Below, in pieces: positions 8,801 to 14,996 of a DNA stretch of 14,996 nucleotides (positions within the stretch are counted from its first letter, which is position 1; every line of letters starts with the position of its first letter). Position numbers and translations under genes: made by a program. Below the pieces are notes generated by a model. The model worked only from the letters and a program-made list of their open reading frames with translations, made no database searches and had not been told where the DNA came from. The stretch comes from Balneolia bacterium (GTDB taxonomy: Bacteria > Bacteroidota > Rhodothermia > Balneolales > Cyclonatronaceae): NCBI GenBank assembly GCA_003566395.1, contig PXDL01000342.1:1-14996 (forward strand). The letters run 5' to 3'.

Positions 8801-9165
8801 CTAAAATATCCGATTTTTGTTTCTGCCGAAATCAAGCATCCTCTATTCTAATATAAAGCATCTCTTTTGGGGAACCGGTTTTCCAATGGATGTAATGAGT
8901 ATTTCGAAACGCCCCCTGTGCTTTAGGTTTCCGGATAAACCGGACATGCTCTTGCTTTGAGGCTGAAAGTCTTCTTACAACTCAAGATGAGTTGGTGGAG
9001 GTGTTGATCATACATTGACGTACCGGCGTCCGGGGAATATCAGCGAATTGATAGAAAGCGAATTATAGAATTAGTTTCCGGTAATTATTTGATTCAATTT
9101 GAATTGAACACAATCGGTTGGTTGAATTCTTGCAACTCCTATGTCGAAATAATCATCTACTGTCA
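8801..9165. other. Spacer without a recognisable gene
   Basis: About 365 bases of AT-rich DNA in which no frame longer than about 25 codons with a plausible start was found. It holds two palindromes: TCCGG-ATAAA-CCGGA at 8930-8944, and TTCAATT-TG-AATTGAA at 9093-9108. Neither is followed by a T-run, so they are not obvious terminators. The function is unknown. Confidence 0.5.
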
Positions 9166-9216
9166 GGTTTCTACCGATAGGTTGTCCCTGCGGAACATGG
9201 GCTGTTTTGATGCCTC
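9166..9216 (+). repeat. REP-like repeat, direct copy 1
   Basis: A 51-base unit, 47 of 51 identical to the copy at 9603-9653. Its hairpin TGTCCC-TGC-GGAACA has one mismatch, whereas the other copy pairs perfectly. Similarity continues weakly for about 9 more bases. Confidence 0.8.
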
Positions 9217-9398
9217 TATTCCTGATCTCGCTTAGAGATCATCCGGAATTTCTACGTGGTTGCCGCCATTGATACTGATACCTGCAACTATCGGATTGAC
9301 AACTCCATTTGTTTGGATGCACAGCCGGCATCAATTAATCTTTTTACTTTACGGGAACTAACTTTTTGAGCATTGCGCTGCATGCTTAGCATCGAACA

Positions 9399-9430
9399 AT
9401 GTCCCGTTAGGGACTTCCTGTCGGTAGAAA
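9399..9430 (-). repeat. REP-like repeat, inverted copy
   Basis: This holds the hairpin GTCCC-GTTA-GGGAC (9401-9414) followed by TTCCTGTCGGTAGAAA. Read on the minus strand it aligns with the start of the two 51-base direct copies (TTTCTACCGA, then GTCCC, loop, GGGACAT). Confidence 0.7.
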
Positions 9431-9446
9431 TAAAGCCACAGCCCTA

Positions 9447-9482
9447 CCAACCATTGTGCCGTCAGGTACAATCTATGGTTGG
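9447..9482 (-). repeat. Degenerate REP-like copy forming a nested hairpin
   Basis: The outer arms CCAACCAT (9447-9454) and ATGGTTGG (9475-9482) are perfectly complementary. They enclose TTGTGCC-GTCA-GGTACAA (9454-9471), which pairs with one G-T wobble. This is the most strongly structured unit of the cluster. Confidence 0.65.
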
Positions 9483-9566
9483 GTGATTGACATGCTTCAA
9501 AACGTTCTCTTTGGGAAAGGCGCACGTTTTCATGGTTCATGAATCCGGGAATTCTTAGCCCACAGA

Positions 9567-9583
9567 GCGTACCTACGGCACGC
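9567..9583 (+). repeat. REP-like hairpin with divergent flanks
   Basis: GCGTACC-TAC-GGCACGC pairs over 7 bp with one A-C mismatch. The loop and the CC/GG core match the other hairpins of the cluster, but the upstream flank (agcccacaga) differs. Confidence 0.5.
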
Positions 9584-9602
9584 GCATTTCGGGTCGGTTT
9601 CG

Positions 9603-9653
9603 GGTTTCTACCGATAGATTGTCCCTACGGGACATGGGCTGTTTTGATGTCTC
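9603..9653 (+). repeat. REP-like repeat, direct copy 2
   Basis: The best-preserved 51-base unit; its hairpin TGTCCC-TAC-GGGACA (9620-9634) is perfect. It lies about 180 bases beyond the stop codon of ispG. Confidence 0.8.
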
Positions 9654-9832
9654 AATTCCAGCTTCGTGCCTTGGTAACTTGGTAGTTCAAAACGACTTTT
9701 CGACACGGAATCAAAATTCAGAATTCAACCCGCCACAAAAAAGTGGTCTCTTATAACAATGAAAACAGGAGAATTTCTCAAAATTGGACTTTCCGGAGTT
9801 CGCTCACCATTCATCATTAGGAGCGGAGCGAC
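9654..9832. other. Spacer downstream of ispG
   Basis: No gene is seen. The hairpin-like sequences CCAC-AAAAAA-GTGG (9733-9746) and GAGAA-T-TTCTC (9769-9779) are short, and neither has a convincing T-run, so no clear terminator for ispG can be named. The phrase gagcggagcga at 9821-9831, right after the gene, has a similar partner (gcggagcga) at 12691-12699. Confidence 0.35.
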
Positions 9833-11068
9833 CTAAGCTTCGGCCTGTTCGGTTTTACGCCCGAATCGGTTCATTATGTAGTCATCGAGCATCTTTCTGA
9901 ATTCTTTGCCTATTGCGTCGCCGGAGAGGGTCACGCGATGCTCACCGTCCACATATACCGGGGCCTTGGGTTCCTCAAACGTGCCGGGCAGCGAAATGCC
10001 GATATCGGCAAATTTAGATTCTCCGGGGCCGTTCACAACGCAGCCCATCACGGCTACATGCATGTCTTCTACACCCGGATAGACATCCCGCCAAATGGGC
10101 ATCATTTCGCGGATGTAGCCCTGGATTTCATCGGCCAGTTCCTGAAAATAGGTGCTTTTGGTGCGGCCGCATCCGGGGCAGGCGGTAACCTGAGGAATAA
10201 AGCTGCGAATCCCCATAGACTGCAATATTTGCTGGCCTACCCGTACTTCTTCTGCACGGTCTCCTCCCGGTTGGGGCGTAAGTGAAATCCGGATGGTATC
10301 GCCTATGCCTTCGTTCAACAGTACGGAAAGAGCGGCTGAACTCGCTACAATGCCCTTCATCCCCATCCCGGCTTCGGTCAGGCCGAGATGCAGCGGATGA
10401 TCACAGGCGGCGGCCATTCTACGATAAATGTGAATCAAATCCTGCACACCGCTCATTTTGCAGCTTATGATGATTTTATCTTTGGCCAGACCTACATCCT
10501 GAGCCAAAGCCGAGGAACGTGTCGCACTCTCTATAATGGTATCCATCATCACTTCCTTGGATGATTTCGGCTCGGGAAGCTCATTGTTTTCATCCATCTT
10601 CAGAGCCAGCAGCTGCTGATCCAGCGAACCCCAGTTCACGCCTATTCGAACCGGCTTATCGTATTTTACGGCCTGTTCAACAATGGTACAGAAATTTTTG
10701 TCTCGCCCGCGCGTGCCGGTATTCCCCGGATTGATGCGAAACTTGGCCAGCGCTTTGGCGCAGTCGGGAAACTGTGTAAGCAGTACATGACCGTTGTAGT
10801 GAAAATCCCCGACCACGGGCACTTCTACATTTTTGCGGTCCAGTTTTTCCATGATAAAAGGCACCGCCTGCGCGGCCTCTTTGTTATTTACGGTGATGCG
10901 TACGATCTCGGAACCGGCATCGGCCAGTTCGGCTATCTGTTTAACCGTATCGTCCACGTCGGCGGTATCGGTGTTGGTCATCGACTGAACAACAACCGGG
11001 GCACCACCGCCGACGGCTACGTTTCCCACCATCACTTGGGTGGAGTTTCTTCTTTGCTGAGGCTGCAT
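9833..11068 (-). CDS. ispG: (E)-4-hydroxy-3-methylbut-2-enyl-diphosphate synthase (MEP pathway)
   Basis: IspG (GcpE) reductively converts methylerythritol cyclodiphosphate to HMBPP, the next-to-last step of the MEP isoprenoid pathway, in the cytosol. The 411-residue product has the TIM-barrel start (VVVQSMTNTDTADVDDTVKQI), the GDFHYNG and RINPGNTG motifs, and SGVQDLI and LTEAGMGMKG further on. The 4Fe-4S ligands are Cys297 and Cys300 (ACPGCGR), Cys343 (MGCVVNGPGE) and Glu350. The spacing from Cys300 to Cys343 is 43 residues, against 32 in E. coli IspG, so there is an insertion of about 11 residues there. It is the short form, without the large extra domain found in plants and many Bacteroidetes. 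It starts 104 bases after the rhomboid gene and may share its transcript or have its own promoter. Confidence 0.97.
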   Translation of the reverse strand: MQPQQRRNSTQVMVGNVAVGGGAPVVVQSMTNTDTADVDDTVKQIAELADAGSEIVRITVNNKEAAQAVPFIMEKLDRKNVEVPVVGDFHYNGHVLLTQFPDCAKALAKFRINPGNTGTRGRDKNFCTIVEQAVKYDKPVRIGVNWGSLDQQLLALKMDENNELPEPKSSKEVMMDTIIESATRSSALAQDVGLAKDKIIISCKMSGVQDLIHIYRRMAAACDHPLHLGLTEAGMGMKGIVASSAALSVLLNEGIGDTIRISLTPQPGGDRAEEVRVGQQILQSMGIRSFIPQVTACPGCGRTKSTYFQELADEIQGYIREMMPIWRDVYPGVEDMHVAVMGCVVNGPGESKFADIGISLPGTFEEPKAPVYVDGEHRVTLSGDAIGKEFRKMLDDYIMNRFGRKTEQAEA

Positions 11069-11127
11069 GATCTGATAAAAAATCTATGGCTTTAGTAATT
11101 TCTATGAAACGAGTTGATTTGTCCGTC

Positions 11128-11155
11128 ACCTTAACATTCCCGAAGATGATAAGGT
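11128..11155 (-). other. Imperfect hairpin in the rhomboid-ispG spacer
   Basis: ACCTTA and TAAGGT form a 6-bp stem, followed inward by one mismatch and a 3-bp CAT/ATG extension around an 8-base loop. No T-run follows, so it is not a normal terminator. It lies 60-87 bases upstream of ispG and could mark an RNA structure between the two genes, or be chance. Confidence 0.25.
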
Positions 11156-11172
11156 TCTCTGCGGCCGGGTTT

Positions 11173-12039
11173 TCAGTTTCGTTTGCTCAACTCAAACAAG
11201 GTTCGCTTTTCGTCGTCGCTGAGGCCCTCATATCCGCTTTTAGATATTTTTTCAAGAATACGATCAAGTTCGTTTTGCTCGGTTTCATCCAGAATCTCCG
11301 CATCCGAAATCGTATGCATATTCTTGTTTCGCGGACCCTTGGAACGAGGCGGAGGAGGTGAGTCCGGACGCCGGAATTTTTTGAGGAATGAGCTGATCCA
11401 AAGGTCGTAGTGATAGCCTCTGAAATAGAGCTTCACCAATGCCCATCCCCAGAAAGCACCACCAATGTGAACGATGCGTGCTACGCCGTCCTGAGAGGAA
11501 ATAAGCAGTAAATCAATCAGGATAAGTCCGGCTACCAGAAAACGTGCTTCGATGGGTGGAAGCAGCAGGAGCATCAGCTTAAATGTGGGAAAAAGCATCG
11601 CAAATGCCACCATAATACCGAACACGGCGCCCGAAGCTCCGATTGTAGGGATATCGCCGCCCCCTGTTATGGCTGTAACAAGGGTATTAAGCAGTGCCCC
11701 GCCGATACCGGCCCCGAAATAAATGGTAAGGAAATTCAGGGTACCAAGCTGCTGTTCCACCATCCGCCCAAGGAACCAGAGCCAGAGCATATTAAAGGCG
11801 ATGTGCAGAAAATTGCCGTGGAGGAACATATACGTCACCACCCGCCACGGCTGCGTAAAGGTGACCACCGGATCGGAATAGAATCCGAATATGGAGTTCA
11901 GCCAGTTGCTAAAGCCGCTGCCTCCGATTAGCATACCGAAGAAAACCACCACATTGATGGTCAGAATCCAGCGCAGACCCGGAGGCATCATCAGCCAGCC
12001 ACGTTTGAACGCTTGTCCGAAAGATTCCTGCTGATACAT
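11173..12039 (-). CDS. Rhomboid family intramembrane serine protease with cytosolic C-terminal tail
   Basis: A 288-residue polytopic membrane protease that would cut transmembrane segments of unknown client proteins. Hydrophobic segments run from about residue 22 to 205. The family's key residues are all present: the loop motif WRVVTYMFLHGNFLHIAFN with His79 and Asn83, nucleophile Ser136 in GASGAVFG, and catalytic His191 in VHIGGAFWG. After the last helix comes a basic, Pro-rich linker (222-236) and an acidic, helical tail (246-288) containing ELDRILEKISKSGYEGL. Tails of this kind are common in Bacteroidota rhomboids. Only three bases separate it from the upstream rhomboid gene, so the two are surely one operon. 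ispG follows downstream. Confidence 0.95.
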   Translation of the reverse strand: MYQQESFGQAFKRGWLMMPPGLRWILTINVVVFFGMLIGGSGFSNWLNSIFGFYSDPVVTFTQPWRVVTYMFLHGNFLHIAFNMLWLWFLGRMVEQQLGTLNFLTIYFGAGIGGALLNTLVTAITGGGDIPTIGASGAVFGIMVAFAMLFPTFKLMLLLLPPIEARFLVAGLILIDLLLISSQDGVARIVHIGGAFWGWALVKLYFRGYHYDLWISSFLKKFRRPDSPPPPRSKGPRNKNMHTISDAEILDETEQNELDRILEKISKSGYEGLSDDEKRTLFELSKRN

Positions 12040-12042
12040 AGT

Positions 12043-12636
12043 TTAATCCAGACCGGTTGGAAGTTTCCAGAATTTGATGATCGCAAACCCGACAACCATT
12101 CCGCCCAGGTGTGCAAAGTGTGCGATACCCGTTTGCAGGTTCGACATACCCATGAAAAGCTCGAATACGCCGTACATCAATACAAAATATTTCGCTTTGA
12201 TACCCACCGGCACAAGTAACATGAAAATTTTCCGATCCGGATACATCATCCCGAAAGCAAGCAAAATGGCAAAAACCCCGCCTGATGCTCCGATTACCGG
12301 CGTTCCGGTTACAATCATATGGATGACGGCCGCACCCAGGCCCGCACCGAAATAGTACAGCGCAAACGTTTTAGTTCCCCAAACGCCCTCTATGGCCGTG
12401 CCGAACATCCAAAGAGCGAACATATTGAACATGATATGCCAAAGACCGCCGTGCAGGAACATGTAGGTAATCAACTGCCAGGGACGAAAAAGGTCCGAAT
12501 CGAGCGGAAACAGGGCAAAGTTAAAAAAGATAAACCCCTGAAGTGCTTCAATGTTCAGCGCAACAAAACAGAGTCCGTTAATGATTAATAAATGCTTTAC
12601 GGCTGAAGTAAATGCTGAAGGCTGATAAGTATTCAA
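12043..12636 (-). CDS. Rhomboid family intramembrane serine protease, compact form
   Basis: A 197-residue membrane protease made of the six-helix core alone. It has WQLITYMFLHGGLWHIMFN with His67 and Asn71, nucleophile Ser118 in GASGG, and His176 in AHLGG, so the catalytic dyad is intact. It resembles the next gene in design but lacks that gene's C-terminal tail, and the two share only family-level similarity. The start is TTG at 12636-12634: upstream in the same frame there is no ATG before a stop nine codons away, and the first hydrophobic segment begins soon after. GTG or ATG alternatives inside would cut into the core. A weak TTG start may keep expression low. It heads the rhomboid operon, 341 bases from the preceding gene. 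Confidence 0.93.
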   Translation of the reverse strand: MNTYQPSAFTSAVKHLLIINGLCFVALNIEALQGFIFFNFALFPLDSDLFRPWQLITYMFLHGGLWHIMFNMFALWMFGTAIEGVWGTKTFALYYFGAGLGAAVIHMIVTGTPVIGASGGVFAILLAFGMMYPDRKIFMLLVPVGIKAKYFVLMYGVFELFMGMSNLQTGIAHFAHLGGMVVGFAIIKFWKLPTGLD

Positions 12637-12880
12637 ATGTTGATAACGTTTTGGAATGCTTTAGATAATCACAAACGCCGGTTCAGGATTGCGGAGCGAA
12701 GCTGGAATATTTCCGTAAATACATGAATGATAATTATTTATCATAAACCAAGCTCCGACAACGCCCGTATCCGATCGGGTTTGCCGAATTTAAAAATAAT
12801 TAACTGCAACATGAGCATCCGGTTTAAAAAGACGTTGTAAAACCGTTCTTTTGCCCGTCATCTGCCATGTCGCAAAAATA
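12637..12880. other. Upstream region of the rhomboid operon
   Basis: No gene is seen in these 244 bases. The region must hold the rhomboid promoter if the terminator candidate at 12881-12914 works, but no good TAnnTTTG element was found. It contains a perfect AT-rich palindrome, ATGATAA-TTAT-TTATCAT, at 12727-12744, about 90-108 bases before the TTG start. This may be an operator. Confidence 0.35.
12727..12744. promoter_or_regulatory. Perfect 7-bp palindrome, possible operator for the rhomboid operon
   Basis: ATGATAA and TTATCAT flank a 4-base centre. The site lies upstream of the rhomboid genes with no T-run suited to termination on the minus strand. AT-rich palindromes arise easily by chance, so the regulatory reading is tentative. 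Confidence 0.25.
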
Positions 12881-12914
12881 AAATCCTTGAATATATAGTC
12901 TATACTGAGGATTT
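12881..12914 (-). terminator. Candidate terminator after the desaturase-like gene
   Basis: The arms AAATCCT (12881-12887) and AGGATTT (12908-12914) are complementary and enclose an inner TATAG-T-CTATA. On the minus strand the hairpin is followed by TTATTTTT (12878-12871), as expected of an intrinsic terminator 64 bases after the stop codon at 12978. GTTTTT also follows on the plus strand, so it could work both ways. The stem is AT-rich and imperfect. Confidence 0.45.
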
Positions 12915-12977
12915 GTTTTTACCTGGGCGTTGAATTCGACCAAAATACCTGGTTTATCAAAGACTTCTTAAAAACCA

Positions 12978-14561
12978 TCAGTGACGGGGCCTAAACCCGG
13001 CTTTTACCACATCAGATTTACCGGAATTCGATTCGTTTTTCTTAAACCTGTAATATACGTTTATTCCGCCTAATGTTACCCCCGGAATTCCCTGTCCCGG
13101 ATAGGTGGTATCTCCGCACTGATAAAGTCCGGGTAAGGGCGGCTCGGTGGCGGGCCAGTCAACCAGCGACCGCTTCATGTTTTGCGGAATCCCACCAACC
13201 CTACCGTCTTTGCGAAACACCCAGTTCTGCCATGTAACCGGAGTAGCGGGAAAGCAAAGTTCCAGACCCGATTCCCGGAATCCGGGGAGCGAACGATTCA
13301 GAAAATCAAGGATAAAAGCCTGCACCACTTCTTTGTTATCCTCGTAGGCGCCGTCCATTTCAAACCACGGGCGCGCCGGCGTGTGGCAGGATATATTGAG
13401 TGCGCGTTTTCCTTCCGGGGCACGTACGGTATCACCCCGGGCCGAAAGCGATACAAAAACCGATTCCGCCCCTGTAACCGGCATGCTTTTTCCATCCGGT
13501 AAATGAAGCTGGTGATGCAAAGTGAGGTCGTCCGGGTAATCGTCGCCCGTAACCGCCCCCATCGTAAATGCCCCCCAGGCCTTACTGTAACGACCCGACT
13601 GTGCCGCATACCAGGAGCCCATTTCACCGGTGCAAATATCGGCCATATTCCAGACTGGGATTCCCGATATAACAAAAGGTGAATGATAGCGCTCCCCGTC
13701 TTCGGTTTCTGTGATGAAGCCACCTTCATCCATGCGGGAAAGGGCCGTTACCCTGCGCCTGGTTTTGACCTCTCCTCCTTTCGATTTCAGAAAAGCTTCC
13801 AGCTCTTCGATCATGGTAAGAAGTCCGCCGGGTACAAAAAAGTTGGAATAATTGGGATAAGTGATACCCGCCGCGCCAAAGATGAACGGCGTGTCCGAAG
13901 CATCCGCCTGCGCGGTAATCATCAGCTGCTGATCCACAAACCTTCTGAAAGCCGTCGTCAAAACGCCATATCGCTTCATAACTGCTTCCGTGCTTTGGAA
14001 AGCGTAGCGCAGCACCGGGGCGTCGGCCGGGTTGTTGTTAATGGCGAGTTGCAGCCAGTCTCCTGCCTTTTTGGGAGGAAAGAACACGTTCCGCTCCGAA
14101 ACTTTCCAGATGGTATCGGCCACCATAAATGCTTCATCCCAAAACTCACGGTGCGCATCCTCATTCCCTTTAGCGAACGCCTTCACAGCTTCCTCTTTCC
14201 ATTTCTCCCGGCTTTTATGCCTCAAAATCTGCCGCCCGTCGAGATGCACGGTCATCGAAGGATTGATCTCGGTGCGGCTGAGCCGGATCCCCAAATGATC
14301 TTCCAGTCTTTTCAGAGGTTGATGGGTATCGAAGCCGATAAGGGTGGTCGCTCCCGACTCAAATATATATCCTTTTCTTTTATAAGATGAACTGCATCCG
14401 CCCGGCACGTGCGCACCTTCCAGCACCGTAACACCGTACCCGTCGTTGGCAAGCATGCAAGCCGCACTCAGCCCGCCCATGCCTGAACCAATCACGATAA
14501 TATCTGTACTAAATTCTTTGCCTGCACTCTTCCTTTTTTTCATGCCCGGTAAACGCCTCAT
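12978..14561 (-). CDS. FAD-dependent carotenoid desaturase/isomerase-like oxidoreductase (CrtI/CrtISO family)
   Basis: A 527-residue flavoenzyme of the phytoene desaturase/carotenoid isomerase superfamily. The FAD-binding Rossmann start is clear: DIIVIGSGMGGLSAACMLANDG with Gly25, Gly27 and Gly30, then Glu48 at the end of strand 2 and VPGG. The family's C-terminal FAD motif is at 478-494 (GLYQCGDTTYPGQGIPG), and the wording resembles CrtISO/CrtD more than CrtI. Related members act on carotenoids, but retinol-saturase-like and other substrates are also known, so the reaction is not settled. No crtB or other carotenoid gene is beside it. The first ATG is used here; a second at residue 7 would equally precede the Rossmann fold. 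No signal peptide is seen. ispG lies two genes downstream, beyond a terminator candidate. Confidence 0.88.
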   Translation of the reverse strand: MRRLPGMKKRKSAGKEFSTDIIVIGSGMGGLSAACMLANDGYGVTVLEGAHVPGGCSSSYKRKGYIFESGATTLIGFDTHQPLKRLEDHLGIRLSRTEINPSMTVHLDGRQILRHKSREKWKEEAVKAFAKGNEDAHREFWDEAFMVADTIWKVSERNVFFPPKKAGDWLQLAINNNPADAPVLRYAFQSTEAVMKRYGVLTTAFRRFVDQQLMITAQADASDTPFIFGAAGITYPNYSNFFVPGGLLTMIEELEAFLKSKGGEVKTRRRVTALSRMDEGGFITETEDGERYHSPFVISGIPVWNMADICTGEMGSWYAAQSGRYSKAWGAFTMGAVTGDDYPDDLTLHHQLHLPDGKSMPVTGAESVFVSLSARGDTVRAPEGKRALNISCHTPARPWFEMDGAYEDNKEVVQAFILDFLNRSLPGFRESGLELCFPATPVTWQNWVFRKDGRVGGIPQNMKRSLVDWPATEPPLPGLYQCGDTTYPGQGIPGVTLGGINVYYRFKKNESNSGKSDVVKAGFRPRH

Positions 14562-14761
14562 TTACGCTTGTCGTTCAGGGAGAAGAGTACAGTTTGGCAG
14601 AATAACAATCTTAACAAGTTGACATTTTTCAGTTTCAGTTAGGGAGGATTTCGTAGCGGCGTGCAGTCGAAGTGATGAAATTGGATGACTGAGTAGAACT
14701 CCTATCCAATCATTCACTGGTGTCCGGTAAAACCAGCTACATTGGTTGGATGCATATCTGA
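14562..14761. other. Upstream region of the desaturase-like gene
   Basis: No gene and no clear TAnnTTTG promoter element were found. ATTGGAT (14680-14686) and ATCCAAT (14704-14710) form a 7-bp inverted repeat around a 17-base loop. The remaining sequence is unassigned. Confidence 0.3.
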
Positions 14762-14894
14762 AATTTCGATGTCGAAATTCACTTCTTTTACCTTTTGTGC
14801 GGACAAAAGGGTTCCAAAAACCGCCGGCTGGAAAAAATGGCTAAACCTCGTTACGTTCCGCTAAAAGAAACCAAAGCTCCCCGTCTCTTTTAGC
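14762..14894. repeat. Intergenic repeat-like element with three perfect hairpins
   Basis: Three perfect hairpins follow one another: AATTTCGA-TG-TCGAAATT (14762-14779), CCTTTTGT-GCGG-ACAAAAGG (14791-14810), and GCTAAAAGA (14860-14868) paired with TCTTTTAGC (14886-14894). Sequences of this wording, with an ACAAAAGG stem followed by a TAAAAGA/TCTTTTA stem, recur between genes in Bacteroidota-related genomes (from memory). It is unlike the REP-like cluster near 9400 and has no transposase. Confidence 0.5.
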
Positions 14895-14996
14895 AATTTG
14901 AAAAACTGTCCAACACTCAACATCCAACATTTCCTTCAACCACTGCCCCGAAACTCCACGGAGGTTTTTCTCATGCGTTGGTTTTTTCTGCTCAGC
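14895..14996. other. Right edge of the window, unassigned
   Basis: No supported gene. The minus strand is open in one frame from the edge (14996) to a TAG at 14841, 51 codons, but its last part is the hairpin element and its middle contains simple repeated wording (ATGTTGGATGTTGAGTGTTGG). It is probably not coding, although the end of a gene beyond the edge cannot be excluded. CTCC-AC-GGAG followed by T5 at 14955-14970 is too short a stem to call a terminator. Confidence 0.3.

Larger units (their letters stand above)
9166..9653. repeat. Cluster of five REP-like hairpin repeats in both orientations
   Basis: Five short hairpins share the plan GTNCC, a 3-4 base loop (TAC, TGC, GTTA or GTCA), GGNAC. 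They are at 9183-9197, 9401-9414, 9454-9471, 9567-9583 and 9620-9634. The first and last lie in 51-base direct repeats (9166-9216 and 9603-9653) that differ at four positions and begin ggtttctaccgatag. The second and third are inverted and carry the complement-like flanks CTGTCGGTAGAAA (9418-9430) and CTATGGTTGGG (9473-9483). The fourth has a different flank. Repeats of this look are scattered in Bacteroidota genomes (from memory). They resemble repetitive extragenic palindromes, but no transposase of the REP-associated type is present here. Confidence 0.7.

Noticed and set aside
8887..8961. A 24-codon plus-strand frame starting MDVMSISK
   Set aside because: Short, no ribosome site, no similarity recognised, and in a spacer rich in stops.
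9358..9540. A 60-codon frame on the minus strand (starts MNHENVRLSQRERFEACQ)
   Set aside because: It runs through two inverted REP-like copies, so its sequence is explained by the repeats; it has no recognisable domain, promoter or ribosome site.
9166..9653. A CRISPR array
   Set aside because: The repeats occur in both orientations, with irregular spacing and divergent sequence, and there are no cas genes nearby.
13683..14390. A 235-codon frame on the plus strand
   Set aside because: It is antisense to the well-supported FAD-dependent oxidoreductase and shows no protein family features.
14701..14760. Insertion-sequence end (phrase ggtgtccggtaaaac)
   Set aside because: The wording recalls ends of some insertion sequences, but no transposase remnant, matching second end or target duplication is visible.
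14955..14970. A plus-strand terminator
   Set aside because: The stem pairs only 3-4 bases around a very small loop, and there is no plus-strand gene for it to end.
14841..14996. A minus-strand frame open to the window edge, 51 codons before TAG
   Set aside because: It ends inside the hairpin element and includes low-complexity wording typical of non-coding repeats; too little is visible to call a truncated gene.

Overview
The window looks like chromosomal DNA of a diderm bacterium of the Bacteroidota/Balneolota/Rhodothermota group, most likely Balneolota-like. This is inferred from gene content and style only. The evidence is a TonB-dependent receptor with a carboxypeptidase-like N-terminal domain, a secreted protein with a C-terminal domain of the type IX secretion (T9SS) kind, a lipoprotein with a Bacteroidota-type surface-export-like sequence, starts without clear Shine-Dalgarno sites, and intergenic repeats resembling those scattered in Bacteroidota genomes. 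All supported genes lie on the minus strand, so the window reads from right to left.

Right part (14996 to 9833): a repeat-rich spacer with three perfect hairpins (14562-14996) is followed by a CrtI/CrtISO-family FAD-dependent desaturase or isomerase (14561-12978), a hairpin terminator candidate (12881-12914), two adjacent rhomboid intramembrane proteases three bases apart (12636-12043, with a TTG start, and 12039-11173), and ispG of the MEP isoprenoid pathway (11068-9833). IspG supplies isoprenoid precursors, and the desaturase-like enzyme may act on a carotenoid. They are neighbours but are probably transcribed separately.

Middle (9832 to 8665): about 1.17 kb without a convincing gene. It holds five related small hairpins in both orientations (9183-9634, a REP-like cluster), several other palindromes, and a good candidate operator of the LacI-family type (8767-8800) just upstream of a Bacteroidota-style promoter candidate (8687-8719).

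Left part (8664 to 1): a tightly packed operon. A SurA/PpiC-type peptidyl-prolyl isomerase lipoprotein with two parvulin domains comes first, 9 bases before a TonB-dependent receptor. That receptor overlaps by one base (TAATG) with a 1325-residue secreted protein carrying a fibronectin-like domain and a T9SS-type C-terminal domain. Four bases after it, a further gene begins at position 54 and runs off the window. The layout suggests a cell-envelope module: a folding factor, an outer-membrane transporter and a large surface protein. The substrate is unknown. The most interesting points are this module with its putative operator, and the two families of hairpin repeats.
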